Source: Planctomycetaceae bacterium (GTDB lineage: Bacteria; Planctomycetota; Planctomycetia; Pirellulales; Thermoguttaceae). Taken from it: DNA of 58,182 nucleotides. Of this stretch, positions 41,155 to 50,300 are shown piece by piece; position 1 is the first letter of the stretch; each line of letters opens with the position of its first letter. The notes beneath the pieces are model-generated. The model saw nothing but the letters and a program-made list of their open reading frames with translations. It did not search any database and was not told where the DNA came from. Location of the stretch: positions 1-58,182 of the forward strand of contig WRKP01000010.1 of the NCBI GenBank assembly GCA_009778035.1, read 5' to 3'. A program made the translations under genes and the position numbers.

Positions 41155-42330
41155 ATGAGAAAACACACGCACTGGCTCTGTGCCGCTTTCATCCTCGCCG
41201 TAGCCGTCTCCGCGACGGCCCAAGAATACACCAGCCGGATGGCCGTCCTCCAAAATGAAGAACTCTGGCCAGATTTCATCGTCCAAGGCGAATACCTCGC
41301 CAAATTCGATGGATACGACGTCGGCCTGCACATCATCGCCGACGGCGGCGGAAACTTCCGCGTGGTTGGCTATCCCGGCGGCCTGCCAGGAGCCGGCTGG
41401 GATACCGCAGAACCGCGTATTCTCGGAACCGCTCAATTCGTCGTGGGCGAAGGCATCACGTTCACCGCTGCCGCAGGCTCCGAACAATACATCGGAACCG
41501 GCGAACTTAAAGGAAATCTAATCGGTCCAGAACAAGGCGGCCGGGTCACCATCGAGATTCCCAGCATGGACATCGTCTTTGAAAAGCAAAACCGCCAAAG
41601 CCCGACGCTCGGTGGTGAACCGCCCGCCGGTGCTGTCGTCATTTTCGACGGAACCAACCTCAATAAATTCCAGGAAGGTGCCCGAATGAACCAACCGCGA
41701 CGCGGCGGCAACACGCTCTGGGCCGAGGCCGCAACGACGGCTTTTGAGAAGAAACCCTACAAAATGCACCTCGAATTTATGCTTTCTTACATGCCGCAGG
41801 CCCGCGGGCAGGCCCGATCCAACAGCGGCGTCTATATCGACGAGCGGTACGAATTGCAGGTTCTCGACTCGTTCGGCTTGGAGGGAAAAGATGATGAGTG
41901 CGGCGGATTTTATCAACTTGCCAGTCCGTCGGTCAATATGTGTTTTCCGCCGTTGACTTGGCAAACATACGAAATTGACTTCACGCCGGCCCGTTGGGAT
42001 GGCGGCCGCAAAATTGCCAATGCTCGGGTATCGGTCAAGCACAATGGCGTGTTGATTCAGGATGATCTTGAGTTGCCGCATCACACGCCGGGGCGTCGTA
42101 ATGAGGCTCCCGAACCGCTCGGAGTGTATTTTCAGGGACATGGCAATCAGGTTCAGTACCGTAACATCTGGGTGCAATATCGCGATTGGCCTGCGGTTCC
42201 GCCTCCGGCAGTTGGGGAAATTGGAGAGATGCGGGAACCGATGGCAGAGGAGTCGGCTCCGCCGCGTAGACGGCCGATGCGGCAGCAATCGCAGCCGATA
42301 TTTCCGCGTTTGCGTGCGCTGTTGCCATAG
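41155..42330 (+). CDS. secreted DUF1080 (3-keto-disaccharide hydrolase-type) protein
   Basis: The 391 residues start at the ATG at 41155 with signal peptide MRKHTHWLCAAFILAVAVSA, cut near T-A-Q. Residues about 25-150 form a planctomycete N-terminal region (LWPDFIVQGEYLAKFDGYDV). The DUF1080 concanavalin-like domain follows: VVIFDGTNLNKFQEG, DFHLEF-type KMHLEFMLSYMPQ, SNSGVYIDERYELQVLDSFG and QGHGNQVQYRNIWVQ. The tail is Pro/Arg-rich. Proteins of this family act on oxidised or plant-derived disaccharides outside the cytosol in characterised cases. The substrate here is unknown. Confidence 0.85.
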   Translation: MRKHTHWLCAAFILAVAVSATAQEYTSRMAVLQNEELWPDFIVQGEYLAKFDGYDVGLHIIADGGGNFRVVGYPGGLPGAGWDTAEPRILGTAQFVVGEGITFTAAAGSEQYIGTGELKGNLIGPEQGGRVTIEIPSMDIVFEKQNRQSPTLGGEPPAGAVVIFDGTNLNKFQEGARMNQPRRGGNTLWAEAATTAFEKKPYKMHLEFMLSYMPQARGQARSNSGVYIDERYELQVLDSFGLEGKDDECGGFYQLASPSVNMCFPPLTWQTYEIDFTPARWDGGRKIANARVSVKHNGVLIQDDLELPHHTPGRRNEAPEPLGVYFQGHGNQVQYRNIWVQYRDWPAVPPPAVGEIGEMREPMAEESAPPRRRPMRQQSQPIFPRLRALLP

Positions 42331-42352
42331 GGCATTGTGCCCGGGGATTCAC

Positions 42353-42372
42353 CCGGAGGTTTACGCCTCCGG
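42353..42372. repeat. short GC palindrome after the DUF1080 gene
   Basis: CCGGAGG and CCTCCGG around a six-base loop, followed by GGCTCTTGCG. It belongs to the same family as 31855-31884 and 47193-47212 and probably acts as a terminator. Confidence 0.55.
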
Positions 42373-42426
42373 CTCTTGCGCTCACAAAAACACGGAAAAT
42401 AGAGGATAATATGACGAGACGGCAAC

Positions 42427-42642
42427 ATGATTCGATTAACCCGACTCAATAAAGATGAATTTGTGCTCAATGCCGAACTGATTCGGTACGTTGAGCGGTG
42501 TCCCGATACGCTGATCACGCTTATTAACGGTGATACGTTGATGGTGCGTGAAACATTGGACGATGTCGTCCGCCGTACGGTGGCGTATCACCAGGCGAAA
42601 CATTTGGTTCCCAAACCGGAATACTTGCCGTATAATGAATGA
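42427..42642 (+). CDS. flbD: FlbD-family flagellar protein
   Basis: The 71 residues match the small FlbD family along their whole length. They start MIRLTRLNKDEFVLNAELIR, then VERCPDTLITLINGDTLMV, then a helical end. In other bacteria flbD sits in flagellar operons near motAB or flgE. Here no other flagellar gene is nearby, and the next gene is paaK on the same strand. Either this species keeps scattered flagellar genes, as some planctomycetes do, or the small protein has been kept for another role. The start ATG lacks a clear ribosome site. Confidence 0.8.
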   Translation: MIRLTRLNKDEFVLNAELIRYVERCPDTLITLINGDTLMVRETLDDVVRRTVAYHQAKHLVPKPEYLPYNE

Positions 42643-42692
42643 AATGATATGGTACAATGGAAGCCAGCCCTTGTCCGCCTGCCCGATGCCGT

Positions 42693-44012
42693 ATGCCTGA
42701 ACATTGCTCGCTCAGTTCCGTTACGAATCTTGATTACCTCGCGCCCAGCCGACTACGCGAACTCCAATGGGGAAAATTTGAAACTATCCTCAAACACGCC
42801 TACGAAAACAGTCCCTGGTATCACTCCCAAATGCAGAACCTGCATCTCAAACCCAGCGACATCAAAAGTTTCGATGATATGTGTAAGTTGCCGTTCGTAA
42901 CGAAACAAGTGCTGCGAGATACCTATCCCTTCGGCCTCTTCGCGGTTCCAATGGATAAAGTCGTTCGCATGCACGCCTCCAGCGGCACGACGGGCAAACC
43001 CGTCGTCGTTGCCCATACACAGGGCGACCTGGCCGTTTGGACGGAAGGCGTCGAACGGGCACTCCGCGGATACGGCGTTACGGTCAACGATATTTTGCAA
43101 AATGCCTACGGTTACGGCCTTTTTACCGGCGGACTCGGCCTGCACGACGGCGGGCAAGCCATCGGATTGACCGTCGTGCCGATTTCCGGCGGCAATACCG
43201 AACGGCAAGTGATGCTGATGCGGGATTTCGGCGCGACCGTCATATCCTGCACGCCGTCCTATTTTTTGCATATCATCGACAAGGCAACCGAAATGGGCGT
43301 TGATCTTCGGGACTTGCCCGTGCGAATCGGCGTGTTCGGAGCGGAACCCTGGTCGGATGAAATGCGGCAAAAAATCGAAGCCGGAGCGCATATCAAGGCG
43401 TATGATATTTACGGACTTACGGAAATTTGCGGCCCCGGCGTCGGAGCGGAATGCGTCCACCAGAACGGAACGCATCTTTACGAAGATCATTTTTATCCTG
43501 AAATCATTGATCCCGACACGCTGGAACCGTTGCCAGACGGTCAAATCGGAGAACTCGTTTTCACGACGCTTGACCGTTTTGCGACGCCGATGATTCGTTA
43601 TCGGACTCGGGATTTGACCTATTTGATGACGGAATCTTGTCCTTGCGGCCGGACGATTCGCCGGATGAAGCGGATTGCGGCTCGCAGTGATGATATGCTG
43701 ATTATCCGGGGCGTGAATGTTTTTCCGAGTCAGATTGAGGCGGCGTTGTTGCAAGTGGAGGGAACGGAGCCGCATTATCAGATTGTCTTAACGCGGGAGT
43801 TTGGCGGTTTGGACGAAATTGAGGTACGATTGGAGGTTCGGCAGGAGGCGTTTAGTGATAAAATTGGCGAGATTGAGGCGTTTCAGAATCGGGTGCGTCA
43901 TGTCATCCATCAGATAGCGGGCGTCAATGCGAAGGTATCGTTGGTACAGCCGGGCTCGATTCCGCGGAGCGAGGGCAAAGCGAAACGGGTCATTGACCAA
44001 CGGGTGATTTGA
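42693..44012 (+). CDS. paaK: phenylacetate-CoA ligase-type acyl-CoA synthetase
   Basis: The 439 residues match the full PaaK length. Motifs: RMHASSGTTGKPVVVAHTQG (ATP loop, about residue 95), YGYGLFTGGLGLHDG, ISCTPSYFLHI, AYDIYGLTEICGPGV (about 242), RYRTRDLTYL (hinge Asp, about 310), CPCGRTIRRM and the C-terminal RGVNVFPSQIEAALL. By family knowledge it activates phenylacetate or a related aryl acid, linked in anaerobes to aromatic amino-acid breakdown. The ATG at 42693 (MPEHCSLSSV) is preferred; an ATG at 42657 is also in frame. TATAAT at 42631-42636 inside the end of flbD may be its -10 element. It differs clearly from the PaaK-like enzyme of the NRPS locus. Confidence 0.85.
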   Translation: MPEHCSLSSVTNLDYLAPSRLRELQWGKFETILKHAYENSPWYHSQMQNLHLKPSDIKSFDDMCKLPFVTKQVLRDTYPFGLFAVPMDKVVRMHASSGTTGKPVVVAHTQGDLAVWTEGVERALRGYGVTVNDILQNAYGYGLFTGGLGLHDGGQAIGLTVVPISGGNTERQVMLMRDFGATVISCTPSYFLHIIDKATEMGVDLRDLPVRIGVFGAEPWSDEMRQKIEAGAHIKAYDIYGLTEICGPGVGAECVHQNGTHLYEDHFYPEIIDPDTLEPLPDGQIGELVFTTLDRFATPMIRYRTRDLTYLMTESCPCGRTIRRMKRIAARSDDMLIIRGVNVFPSQIEAALLQVEGTEPHYQIVLTREFGGLDEIEVRLEVRQEAFSDKIGEIEAFQNRVRHVIHQIAGVNAKVSLVQPGSIPRSEGKAKRVIDQRVI

Positions 44013-44163
44013 GTGTATTTCAAGCGTATTTCAAATTACGGACAAAAAAGCCGTCATCCCGGCGCAGGCCGGGATCCAGACATTGCGAGCGATGTCAATT
44101 CCTCTGGGTTCCGGCTTTCGCCGGAATGACGATTTTTTCCAAAGCAAAAATGAATGCGCACAG
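44010..44163. repeat. MITE-like palindromic repeat element between paaK and dapA
   Basis: The core (44053-44130) runs from GTCATCCCGGCGCAGGCCGG to CGGCTTTCGCCGGAATGAC. The left arm begins at the paaK stop codon (TGAGTGTATTTCAAGCG) and the right arm is CCAAAGCAAAAATGAATGCG. Confidence 0.75.
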
Positions 44164-44198
44164 GCCTCGTTTGGCATAATAAGGACTGCCGGATGTTC

Positions 44199-45083
44199 CT
44201 ACAGCAGGCCGTATGCCGTGAGCGTTTCGCGAAGTTTCGCCTGTTCGGCAGCAGACAACGGCGTCATCGGCAATCGCATCTCGCCGGAATCCCGACCCAA
44301 CATTTGCATCGCCGACTTGACCGGTATCGGATTCGTCGAAAGCGATAACATATCCCGGCAAAGTTTGAACGTTTTGTGGTGCATCCTTCGAGCGGCCTCC
44401 CAATCGCCCCGAAAAACCGCCCGACACATTTCGCCGACATCCTGCGGAATAATGTTGCCGACCACCGAAACAACCCCCCGGGCTCCCAATGCCATCAAGG
44501 GCAATGCCAAACTATCATCACCGCTCAACACCGTCAAATCCGTGTTGCCGATGATTGCCGATGCTTGATCCATCGAACCGCTCGCTTCCTTCACGATGCC
44601 GATATTCGGCAGGGCTGCAAGCCGAATCATCGTCTCCGGCTCGATGTTTTTCGCACATCGGCCCGGTATGTTGTAAATGCAAATCGGCAAGTCAACGGAT
44701 TCGGCCAACAATTTATAATGCTGATAAAATCCTTCCTGCGTCGGCTTGTTGTAGTACGGAGCGACGATCATTGCCGCATCGACACCGGCTTGCTTAGCGG
44801 ATTGCGTGAGGTCGAGTGCTTCTTGGGTGCTGTTTGCTCCGGTGCCTGCAAGGATTTTAATTTTCCCCGCGGCGGCTTCGACGGCGGCGCGGAGGACTTT
44901 TTTATGTTCGTCGAAAGACAGCGTGGGCGATTCGCCGGTTGTACCGACCGGAACGATGGCGGTTACGCCGGCCTTGATTTGGAAGTCAATTTGTTCTTGG
45001 AAGGTGTTGTAATCGACTTGATTATTTTTGAATGGCGTGATGATGGCGACCGAAAGTCCGGCAAATGCTTCGCAGCGTGTCAT
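44199..45083 (-). CDS. dapA: 4-hydroxy-tetrahydrodipicolinate synthase
   Basis: DapA condenses pyruvate with aspartate semialdehyde in lysine and diaminopimelate synthesis. The 294 residues start at the ATG at 45083 ([20 protein letters not shown]). Visible are [13 protein letters not shown] (about residue 40), [12 protein letters not shown] (about 105), the catalytic Tyr in ICIYNIPGR (about 135) and the Schiff-base Lys in IVKEASG (about 163). The length is normal and the enzyme cytosolic. Diaminopimelate is needed for peptidoglycan, consistent with planctomycetes having a wall. An operator-like palindrome covers its probable -10 element. Confidence 0.94.
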   Translation of the reverse strand: MTRCEAFAGLSVAIITPFKNNQVDYNTFQEQIDFQIKAGVTAIVPVGTTGESPTLSFDEHKKVLRAAVEAAAGKIKILAGTGANSTQEALDLTQSAKQAGVDAAMIVAPYYNKPTQEGFYQHYKLLAESVDLPICIYNIPGRCAKNIEPETMIRLAALPNIGIVKEASGSMDQASAIIGNTDLTVLSGDDSLALPLMALGARGVVSVVGNIIPQDVGEMCRAVFRGDWEAARRMHHKTFKLCRDMLSLSTNPIPVKSAMQMLGRDSGEMRLPMTPLSAAEQAKLRETLTAYGLL

Positions 45084-45097
45084 GAGTCCGATAAAAT

Positions 45098-45132
45098 GCA
45101 AAAAGTGTCGGATGGTATTGTACACTTTTTGC
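45098..45132 (-). promoter_or_regulatory. operator-like inverted repeat over the dapA promoter
   Basis: GCAAAAAGTGT (45098-45108) and ACACTTTTTGC (45122-45132) are perfect 11 bp arms with a 13 bp spacer. On the minus strand TACAAT (45122-45117) sits at the edge of one arm, so a bound protein would block transcription start. Confidence 0.5.
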
Positions 45133-45274
45133 TTCGCGAGCGGGAGAGGGGGCAAGTTTCACATTGGGGAAGGTAGGCAACCGACCGCCGGGCGGGTGCA
45201 TCGACAGTGCCGACTGGAAGGCCGACTGGGAGGCAGGAAAGCGGCAACAAGCGTGTAGGCCCTCAAATCTGCGA

Positions 45275-45303
45275 TTGACGCCATTCGCTTTATCCGGTAC
45301 AAT
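45275..45303 (+). promoter_or_regulatory. promoter of aroF
   Basis: TTGACG (45275-45280), a 17 bp spacer and TACAAT (45298-45303), 22 bp before the ATG. Confidence 0.7.
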
Positions 45304-45325
45304 ACCCGCGAAAAGACAGGAACGT

Positions 45326-46348
45326 ATGTCCATGATCATCATCTTAAAACCAAATCCCGCTCCCAAACAACTCGAATCCCTAAAAGAATGGATCAAAAAA
45401 ATGGGACTGGACATCCACGTCAGCGCAGGGGCTCACTCGACCATCCTCGGACTTGTCGGCGATACCTCCGTCGTCGATATAGACCTGATCAGTGCCATGG
45501 AAATCGTTGAAAAAGTCCAACGAATCCAGGAACCCTACAAGGCCGCAAACCGAAAATTTCATCCCAATGATACCATTATTCAATTCGGCAACGTGAAAAT
45601 CGGCGGCGGCCATTTCGCGATGATCGCCGGCCCGTGCTCCGTCGAATCCCGAGCACAAATTATGGAAGTTGCCGAAAAAGTCCAGCAAGCCGGTGCCGGT
45701 GCTCTGCGGGGCGGGGCTTTCAAACCACGGACTTCGCCCTATGCCTTCCAAGGCTTGGAAGCAGACGGGATCCGCCTCCTGCTTGATGCGAAAAAGCAAA
45801 CCGGCCTGCCCATCGTTACGGAAATTATGGACCTGTCCCAGTTGCATCTGTTCGATGAGGTTGACGTCATTCAAGTCGGAGCGAGAAATATGCAAAACTT
45901 CCTGCTGCTGAAGGAATTGGGCAAGACGAAAAAGCCGATTCTGCTCAAACGGGGATTTTCCAACACGATTCAGGAATTCCTGATGAGTGCGGAGTACATC
46001 ATGTCGGGCGGCAATCCGAATGTTATTTTGTGCGAACGGGGCATCCGAACGATCGAGACGGCAACGCGAAACACGCTTGATTTATCGGCGATTCCGGTCG
46101 TCAAGGAACTTTCGCATTTGCCGATTATTGTTGATCCATCCCACGCGACGGGACATGCGAAGTATGTCAAGCCGATGTCGCTGGCGGCAGTGGTTTCGGG
46201 AGCGGACGGTTTGATGATTGAGGTGCATAACGATCCGCCGTGTGCACTTTGCGACGGACAGCAGTCGATCACGCCCGAAGCGTTCGCCCAACTCGCCAAA
46301 GGTGTTGAAATTATGCGAGAGAGTATGGCAAAGGAGCAGGCGATCTAG
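45326..46348 (+). CDS. aroF: 3-deoxy-7-phosphoheptulonate synthase (DAHP synthase), AroA(I-beta) type
   Basis: DAHP synthase makes the first shikimate-pathway intermediate from phosphoenolpyruvate and erythrose 4-phosphate. The 340 residues start MSMIIILKPNPAPKQLESLK; AGG stands a few bases before this ATG and another ATG follows at 45332. An N-terminal ferredoxin-like regulatory domain (about 1-75) precedes the TIM barrel: IAGPCSVES (about 103), ALRGGAFKPRTSPYAFQG, VIQVGARNMQN, LKRGFSNTIQEFL, VDPSHATGHAKYV (about 268) and IEVHNDPPCALCDGQQS. This is the Thermotoga/Bacillus type, usually feedback-regulated through the N-terminal domain. The stop TAG lies in the left end of a repeat element. 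Confidence 0.93.
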   Translation: MSMIIILKPNPAPKQLESLKEWIKKMGLDIHVSAGAHSTILGLVGDTSVVDIDLISAMEIVEKVQRIQEPYKAANRKFHPNDTIIQFGNVKIGGGHFAMIAGPCSVESRAQIMEVAEKVQQAGAGALRGGAFKPRTSPYAFQGLEADGIRLLLDAKKQTGLPIVTEIMDLSQLHLFDEVDVIQVGARNMQNFLLLKELGKTKKPILLKRGFSNTIQEFLMSAEYIMSGGNPNVILCERGIRTIETATRNTLDLSAIPVVKELSHLPIIVDPSHATGHAKYVKPMSLAAVVSGADGLMIEVHNDPPCALCDGQQSITPEAFAQLAKGVEIMRESMAKEQAI

Positions 46349-46495
46349 CGAGTATTCAACTTTGCTCTGGACAAAAAGTTGTCATTCCGGCGAAAGCCGG
46401 AACCCAGAGGAATCGGCATCGCACGCAATGTCTGGATCCCGGCCTGCGCCGGGATGACGGCTTTTTTGTCCAGACCAATTTGAAACACGCTCTAG
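46345..46495. repeat. full-length MITE-like element whose two ends form the stop codons of two convergent genes
   Basis: Both ends are CTAG (46345-46348 and 46492-46495). The arms read GAGTATTCAACTTTGCTCTG on the left and CAATTTGAAACACGCTCTAG on the right, inverted relative to each other. The inner core is 46381-46458. The left TAG stops aroF and the right one (CTA, read as TAG on the minus strand) stops the CBM9-like gene. Confidence 0.85.
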
Positions 46496-47136
46496 CCCTT
46501 ATCCGCCATTGCGAGCGTTCCCCATGTACTCGGATCGTTGTCGTGCGGTAACGGCGGCGATGTTAAAAAATAACTGTTGCCGTATTCCCTATCCAAAACC
46601 GCAAAATGAAATCCCAAATTCGGATACTCTAAAGGCTCAAAACCCGTCAACACCTTGCCGGGTAACGAAACATCCAGTTGATAACCATCCGGTCTGACGT
46701 CGCTCTTCATTTTGATTTGCGAGAGGTCAATGGCCTTCGGATGCTCTCGGGCCCGGTGAATCGGCAACCAGACGGCCGACGGTTGCAGTTGATCCCGACC
46801 GCTCCCGATGGGCATGAACATCAGACGATGGCAAAACCGCGAGGCCCGATGGACGTCCTTGATGTCCCGAGTGTCGATGCAGATTTCGATGCCATCGCTT
46901 TCGTCCTGTCGGGTTGCCCTGCACCACAGCGATTGCGTTTTTCCAGAAACGTTTAGCGAAAACCGCAGGCCGGTTTCGTTCCATGCGATGCGGAAATCGT
47001 AGGGCAGTTTGCTGGGCAGGTCGGCATCCTCGATTTGGTTGACGTTTGGCAGCCGATAGGTTTTGTCGAGCAGGGCATCTTTTGCCGCATATTGGCAGGG
47101 AAAGCGAAACCGATAAAGAAAGGGCTTGGGAAACAT
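46492..47136 (-). CDS. protein with a CBM9/DOMON-like carbohydrate-binding domain
   Basis: The 214 residues start at the ATG at 47136 (MFPKPFLYRFRFPCQYAAKD), chosen because the promoter -10 element covers the upstream ATG at 47145. The middle part, IAWNETGLRFSLNVSGKTQS then SDGIEICIDTRDIKDVHRAS, is the beta-sandwich pattern of family 9 carbohydrate-binding-like domains. LDVSLPGKVLTGFEPLEYPN and LGFHFAVLDREYGNSYFL follow. No signal peptide is evident, so it may be cytosolic. A binding or structural role with sugars is suggested but no substrate is clear. Confidence 0.68.
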   Translation of the reverse strand: MFPKPFLYRFRFPCQYAAKDALLDKTYRLPNVNQIEDADLPSKLPYDFRIAWNETGLRFSLNVSGKTQSLWCRATRQDESDGIEICIDTRDIKDVHRASRFCHRLMFMPIGSGRDQLQPSAVWLPIHRAREHPKAIDLSQIKMKSDVRPDGYQLDVSLPGKVLTGFEPLEYPNLGFHFAVLDREYGNSYFLTSPPLPHDNDPSTWGTLAMADKG

Positions 47137-47143
47137 GAGTGCC

Positions 47144-47172
47144 ATTATAGCGGATATTGGTGCATTGCGCAA
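47144..47172 (-). promoter_or_regulatory. promoter of the CBM9-like gene; predicts a leaderless transcript
   Basis: On the minus strand, TTGCGC (47172-47167), a 17 bp spacer and a perfect TATAAT (47149-47144). The start would be at about 47137, next to the ATG at 47136. Confidence 0.55.
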
Positions 47173-47192
47173 GACGCGTGAGCGCCAAAGAG

Positions 47193-47218
47193 CCGGGGGC
47201 GTCAGCCCCCGGGTTTTT
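47193..47218. terminator. GC palindrome followed by a T run
   Basis: CCGGGGGC, loop GTCA, GCCCCCGG, then TTTTT: the form of an intrinsic terminator on the plus strand. A second, decayed copy of the same palindrome type (CCGGAGGCTCACGCCCTACGG) follows at about 47229-47250. Confidence 0.5.
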
Positions 47219-47300
47219 CGACATATGATATTCTTCGATAGACCAACCCGGAGGCTCACGCCCTACGGCTCCTGCGCAATACCTCCGGCTCTTATGAACC

Positions 47301-50300
47301 CTACCAACTCGTAATCACACCGCCGCTGCCGCTAAACAACGTCTGTCGGCCATTGCCGTAAAGGTCGCTGCCTATGAATACTCGCGTACTGTTGCGATCC
47401 ATGTGCAAGCCGAAACCGAAATTGAACCAGTCCCGTTTCGTGTCCGTGCCCGCAATCTTAAACGATGCACTGTTATGCTGCGTGCCGTAGTTGTTTCCGC
47501 CGGGATTCGCAATCCGTGCAACGAAATTGCCGTTGTCATCATTGAACTCATGGAACCAGGCGATATTCGTCGTCATCGCAAGTTGTCCCCATCGCATGGC
47601 AATCGGCGTCGAACTGGCTCGTGCCCCAAACGACATTCGGTAACTGTCCGTTCTGGCTTTGTTGCCGACCAAACCGACATCCGCTCGCACATCGTTCTGA
47701 TCACGCATCTTTTCGGTGAACCTGTCTTGGCCAATCGTCGCAAACTGGAAACTCGCATACGGTTGCAATGTGGCATAGTAAACCGGAATGTCAATACCGC
47801 GTTCCAAGTATGCCGTTCCGATGTTTCCATCAAGTCTGCTGGTCGCATTGTGTCCAATCATCGTCAGGTTTCGGCGAACTTTGTAGTTATCCATCCCAAA
47901 ACCCGCCGAGGCCAATCCGTAGCCGAAGTACATTTCCTGCCGCAGATACATCCCCACCATGACGCTGGTAATGTCGGCCTTTTCGCTCAGGTTTTTCATT
48001 CTCACATCGCCGTCCGCTGCCGAGAACCAAGCCCCAAGCCGCGTGCCTGTCCAGGCCGCTCTGTCAATACCTGCCATCAAACCGCCAAACGATTGTTTGT
48101 ATCCGGCTGCATTTCCGTCGCTATCGGAGGAACCGCCGATGCCGTACAATGTTCCCCATCGGGTATATCGCAGCGGAGCGATTGCTTGTCCGCGGATTGC
48201 ATTATTCGGGTTTCCGACGAAGGAAAACTTGAATACATCGCTTCGGAGCATATCGGCCAGGGTTCGATTGACCACCCCGACATTGTGCACGCTGGCCGTC
48301 CCGATTGTTGCATAAATCTGACCGCTCAACTCATCCACGGCTCGCAGCGCGGCGGGATTGATGGGGCCTTGGTGGTCGGCATAATCAGGATTGTAGTACG
48401 GATTGTTCGGGTCATCACTGATCGCATCCAACTGACGGAGCAGGTTCCAAAAAGCACTGTTTTCCACAGGAGCGGAGCCTACCGTATCAATGTAAGTACC
48501 TGTTGCGATTTGGTTTGACGTTTGTCCGTGTGCACCGTAACTGTATGCTCGTTGGAGTTCAAGCCAGTAATACTGATTGTACAACGACCATTCTCTGCCG
48601 GAGACATATTGGGTTCCATCCCAGTATCCGTAAGCGGTTGCGACATCGAGCACCGAGCCGGTGTGGCCGCTTGCGATCCCTCCCAAGGAACCTGCCAACA
48701 CACCGCCGACATTCAGGTTACCCGGCTCGTCCGTTGCCAAAAATACATACTGCCGGTTTGTGCTGAGACTGCTGGCATATCCTGCATTGACATCAAGCAG
48801 ACCGCCGACAATCCTTGCCGTTCCGTCATTTGTAACGCGGATGATTTCATTCGCGTCGTTAATTCTTATGGTTCCGTTAAGGTTTTGGAAGTTTCCGCTG
48901 ATGGTCAAATTCCCTTCAATCATACCGCCTTCAGCATTGATAAAAGTTCCCGACGAACCATTTTCGAGGGCAGAAACGAAGACCATTCCATTGCCGTCGA
49001 TGGTTCCGAGGTTTCGGAATGTGCCAAACGCGCTAATCATCCCGTCGTTTTGAATATATCCCAGGTTTTCGATGACACCGCCGGAACTGAGTAACCCCTG
49101 GTTATTGACATAGCCGGAAATGCTTACGGAATTTCCGCCCACCGCGATTGCACCGGTTGCGATATTCAAGGCTCCCAGCACGGTCAAATCCCCTTCGGCA
49201 CTCAAAGTTTGGAATTGAGCGGCAATGTTGCCCTCCACCGTAATGTTCCGCCGGGCACTAATCGTGCCGACTCGGTTCAGCGAGGAGCCGGCTCCGAGCA
49301 GGACATCCCGGCTCACCGTAATACCGTCGATATTGCTTAATACCCCGTTGCTGATGAAGTCCGCACCGGGTGCGGCCTCACCGGTCATACTGAACACGGG
49401 CACGGTCATCACATTCGACGACCCGACGGTCAGCGACGTTACATTGGAAATTTCGCCCGTATTTGACACATGTCCCAATGACGAAATCGTTTCCAAGTTC
49501 GTAAGCGTTCCATCGTTGATAATGCCGTATCCGGTAACGTCCGCTCCGAGCAGCATCCCAACAGGGTTCGCGGTCGTTGCGATTCCAACGCGGAGCGTCG
49601 CCCTGGTATTTGCGAGGACTTCATTACGCACCCACGGAAGGCCTGTTTCTGGATGATAAGTCCATTCGACATGCGAGTCGCTGTATCCATCAATTTCGCC
49701 GGTATTCACGAGCAGGTAGGAAACATTGATTGCCGAATCGATGTTGCTGATGGTGCCTTCATTGAACAAATTGGTTGCATTGATGACGCCGATGTCGGTA
49801 ATGGTGCTGGCCGTTCCAACCGGCGTAAAACCGTCAGGCAATGTGGCTCCCGGGCTTGTCGCACCGAGTGCATTCCACAGGATGCCGAGTTCGCTGGAAC
49901 CGACGTTGATAATGTCGATTTCCCGGATATGTCCTTGGCTGTACAGGCCGTGGAAAGTGGTTGTTCCGCCGAGACTGCTGCCGGTTACGCCCATCACATT
50001 GAGGACGCTTGCCGCATCGTCGAATTCTCCGTCAAACAGGATTCCGCCGAGCACGTTTGCCCTGCGTCCGTAAATGTTATCATAATCCCGCATTATATTT
50101 GAAGTACCCGGGGCAGTGCCGAGGTGCGTGTAACTTCCGGTAATCATACTGTTTGCGTCTTGGAACAAACTTCCGTGGACGTTAAACTCATCAAAACTGG
50201 CAATCAACCCGCCGAACACACCGTCAAAGGTTTCCCAAGGCACTTCGGTAGTATTATTGACATTGCCCCAAACGTTAATCTGTCCCCGTTGTTGCCGCAT

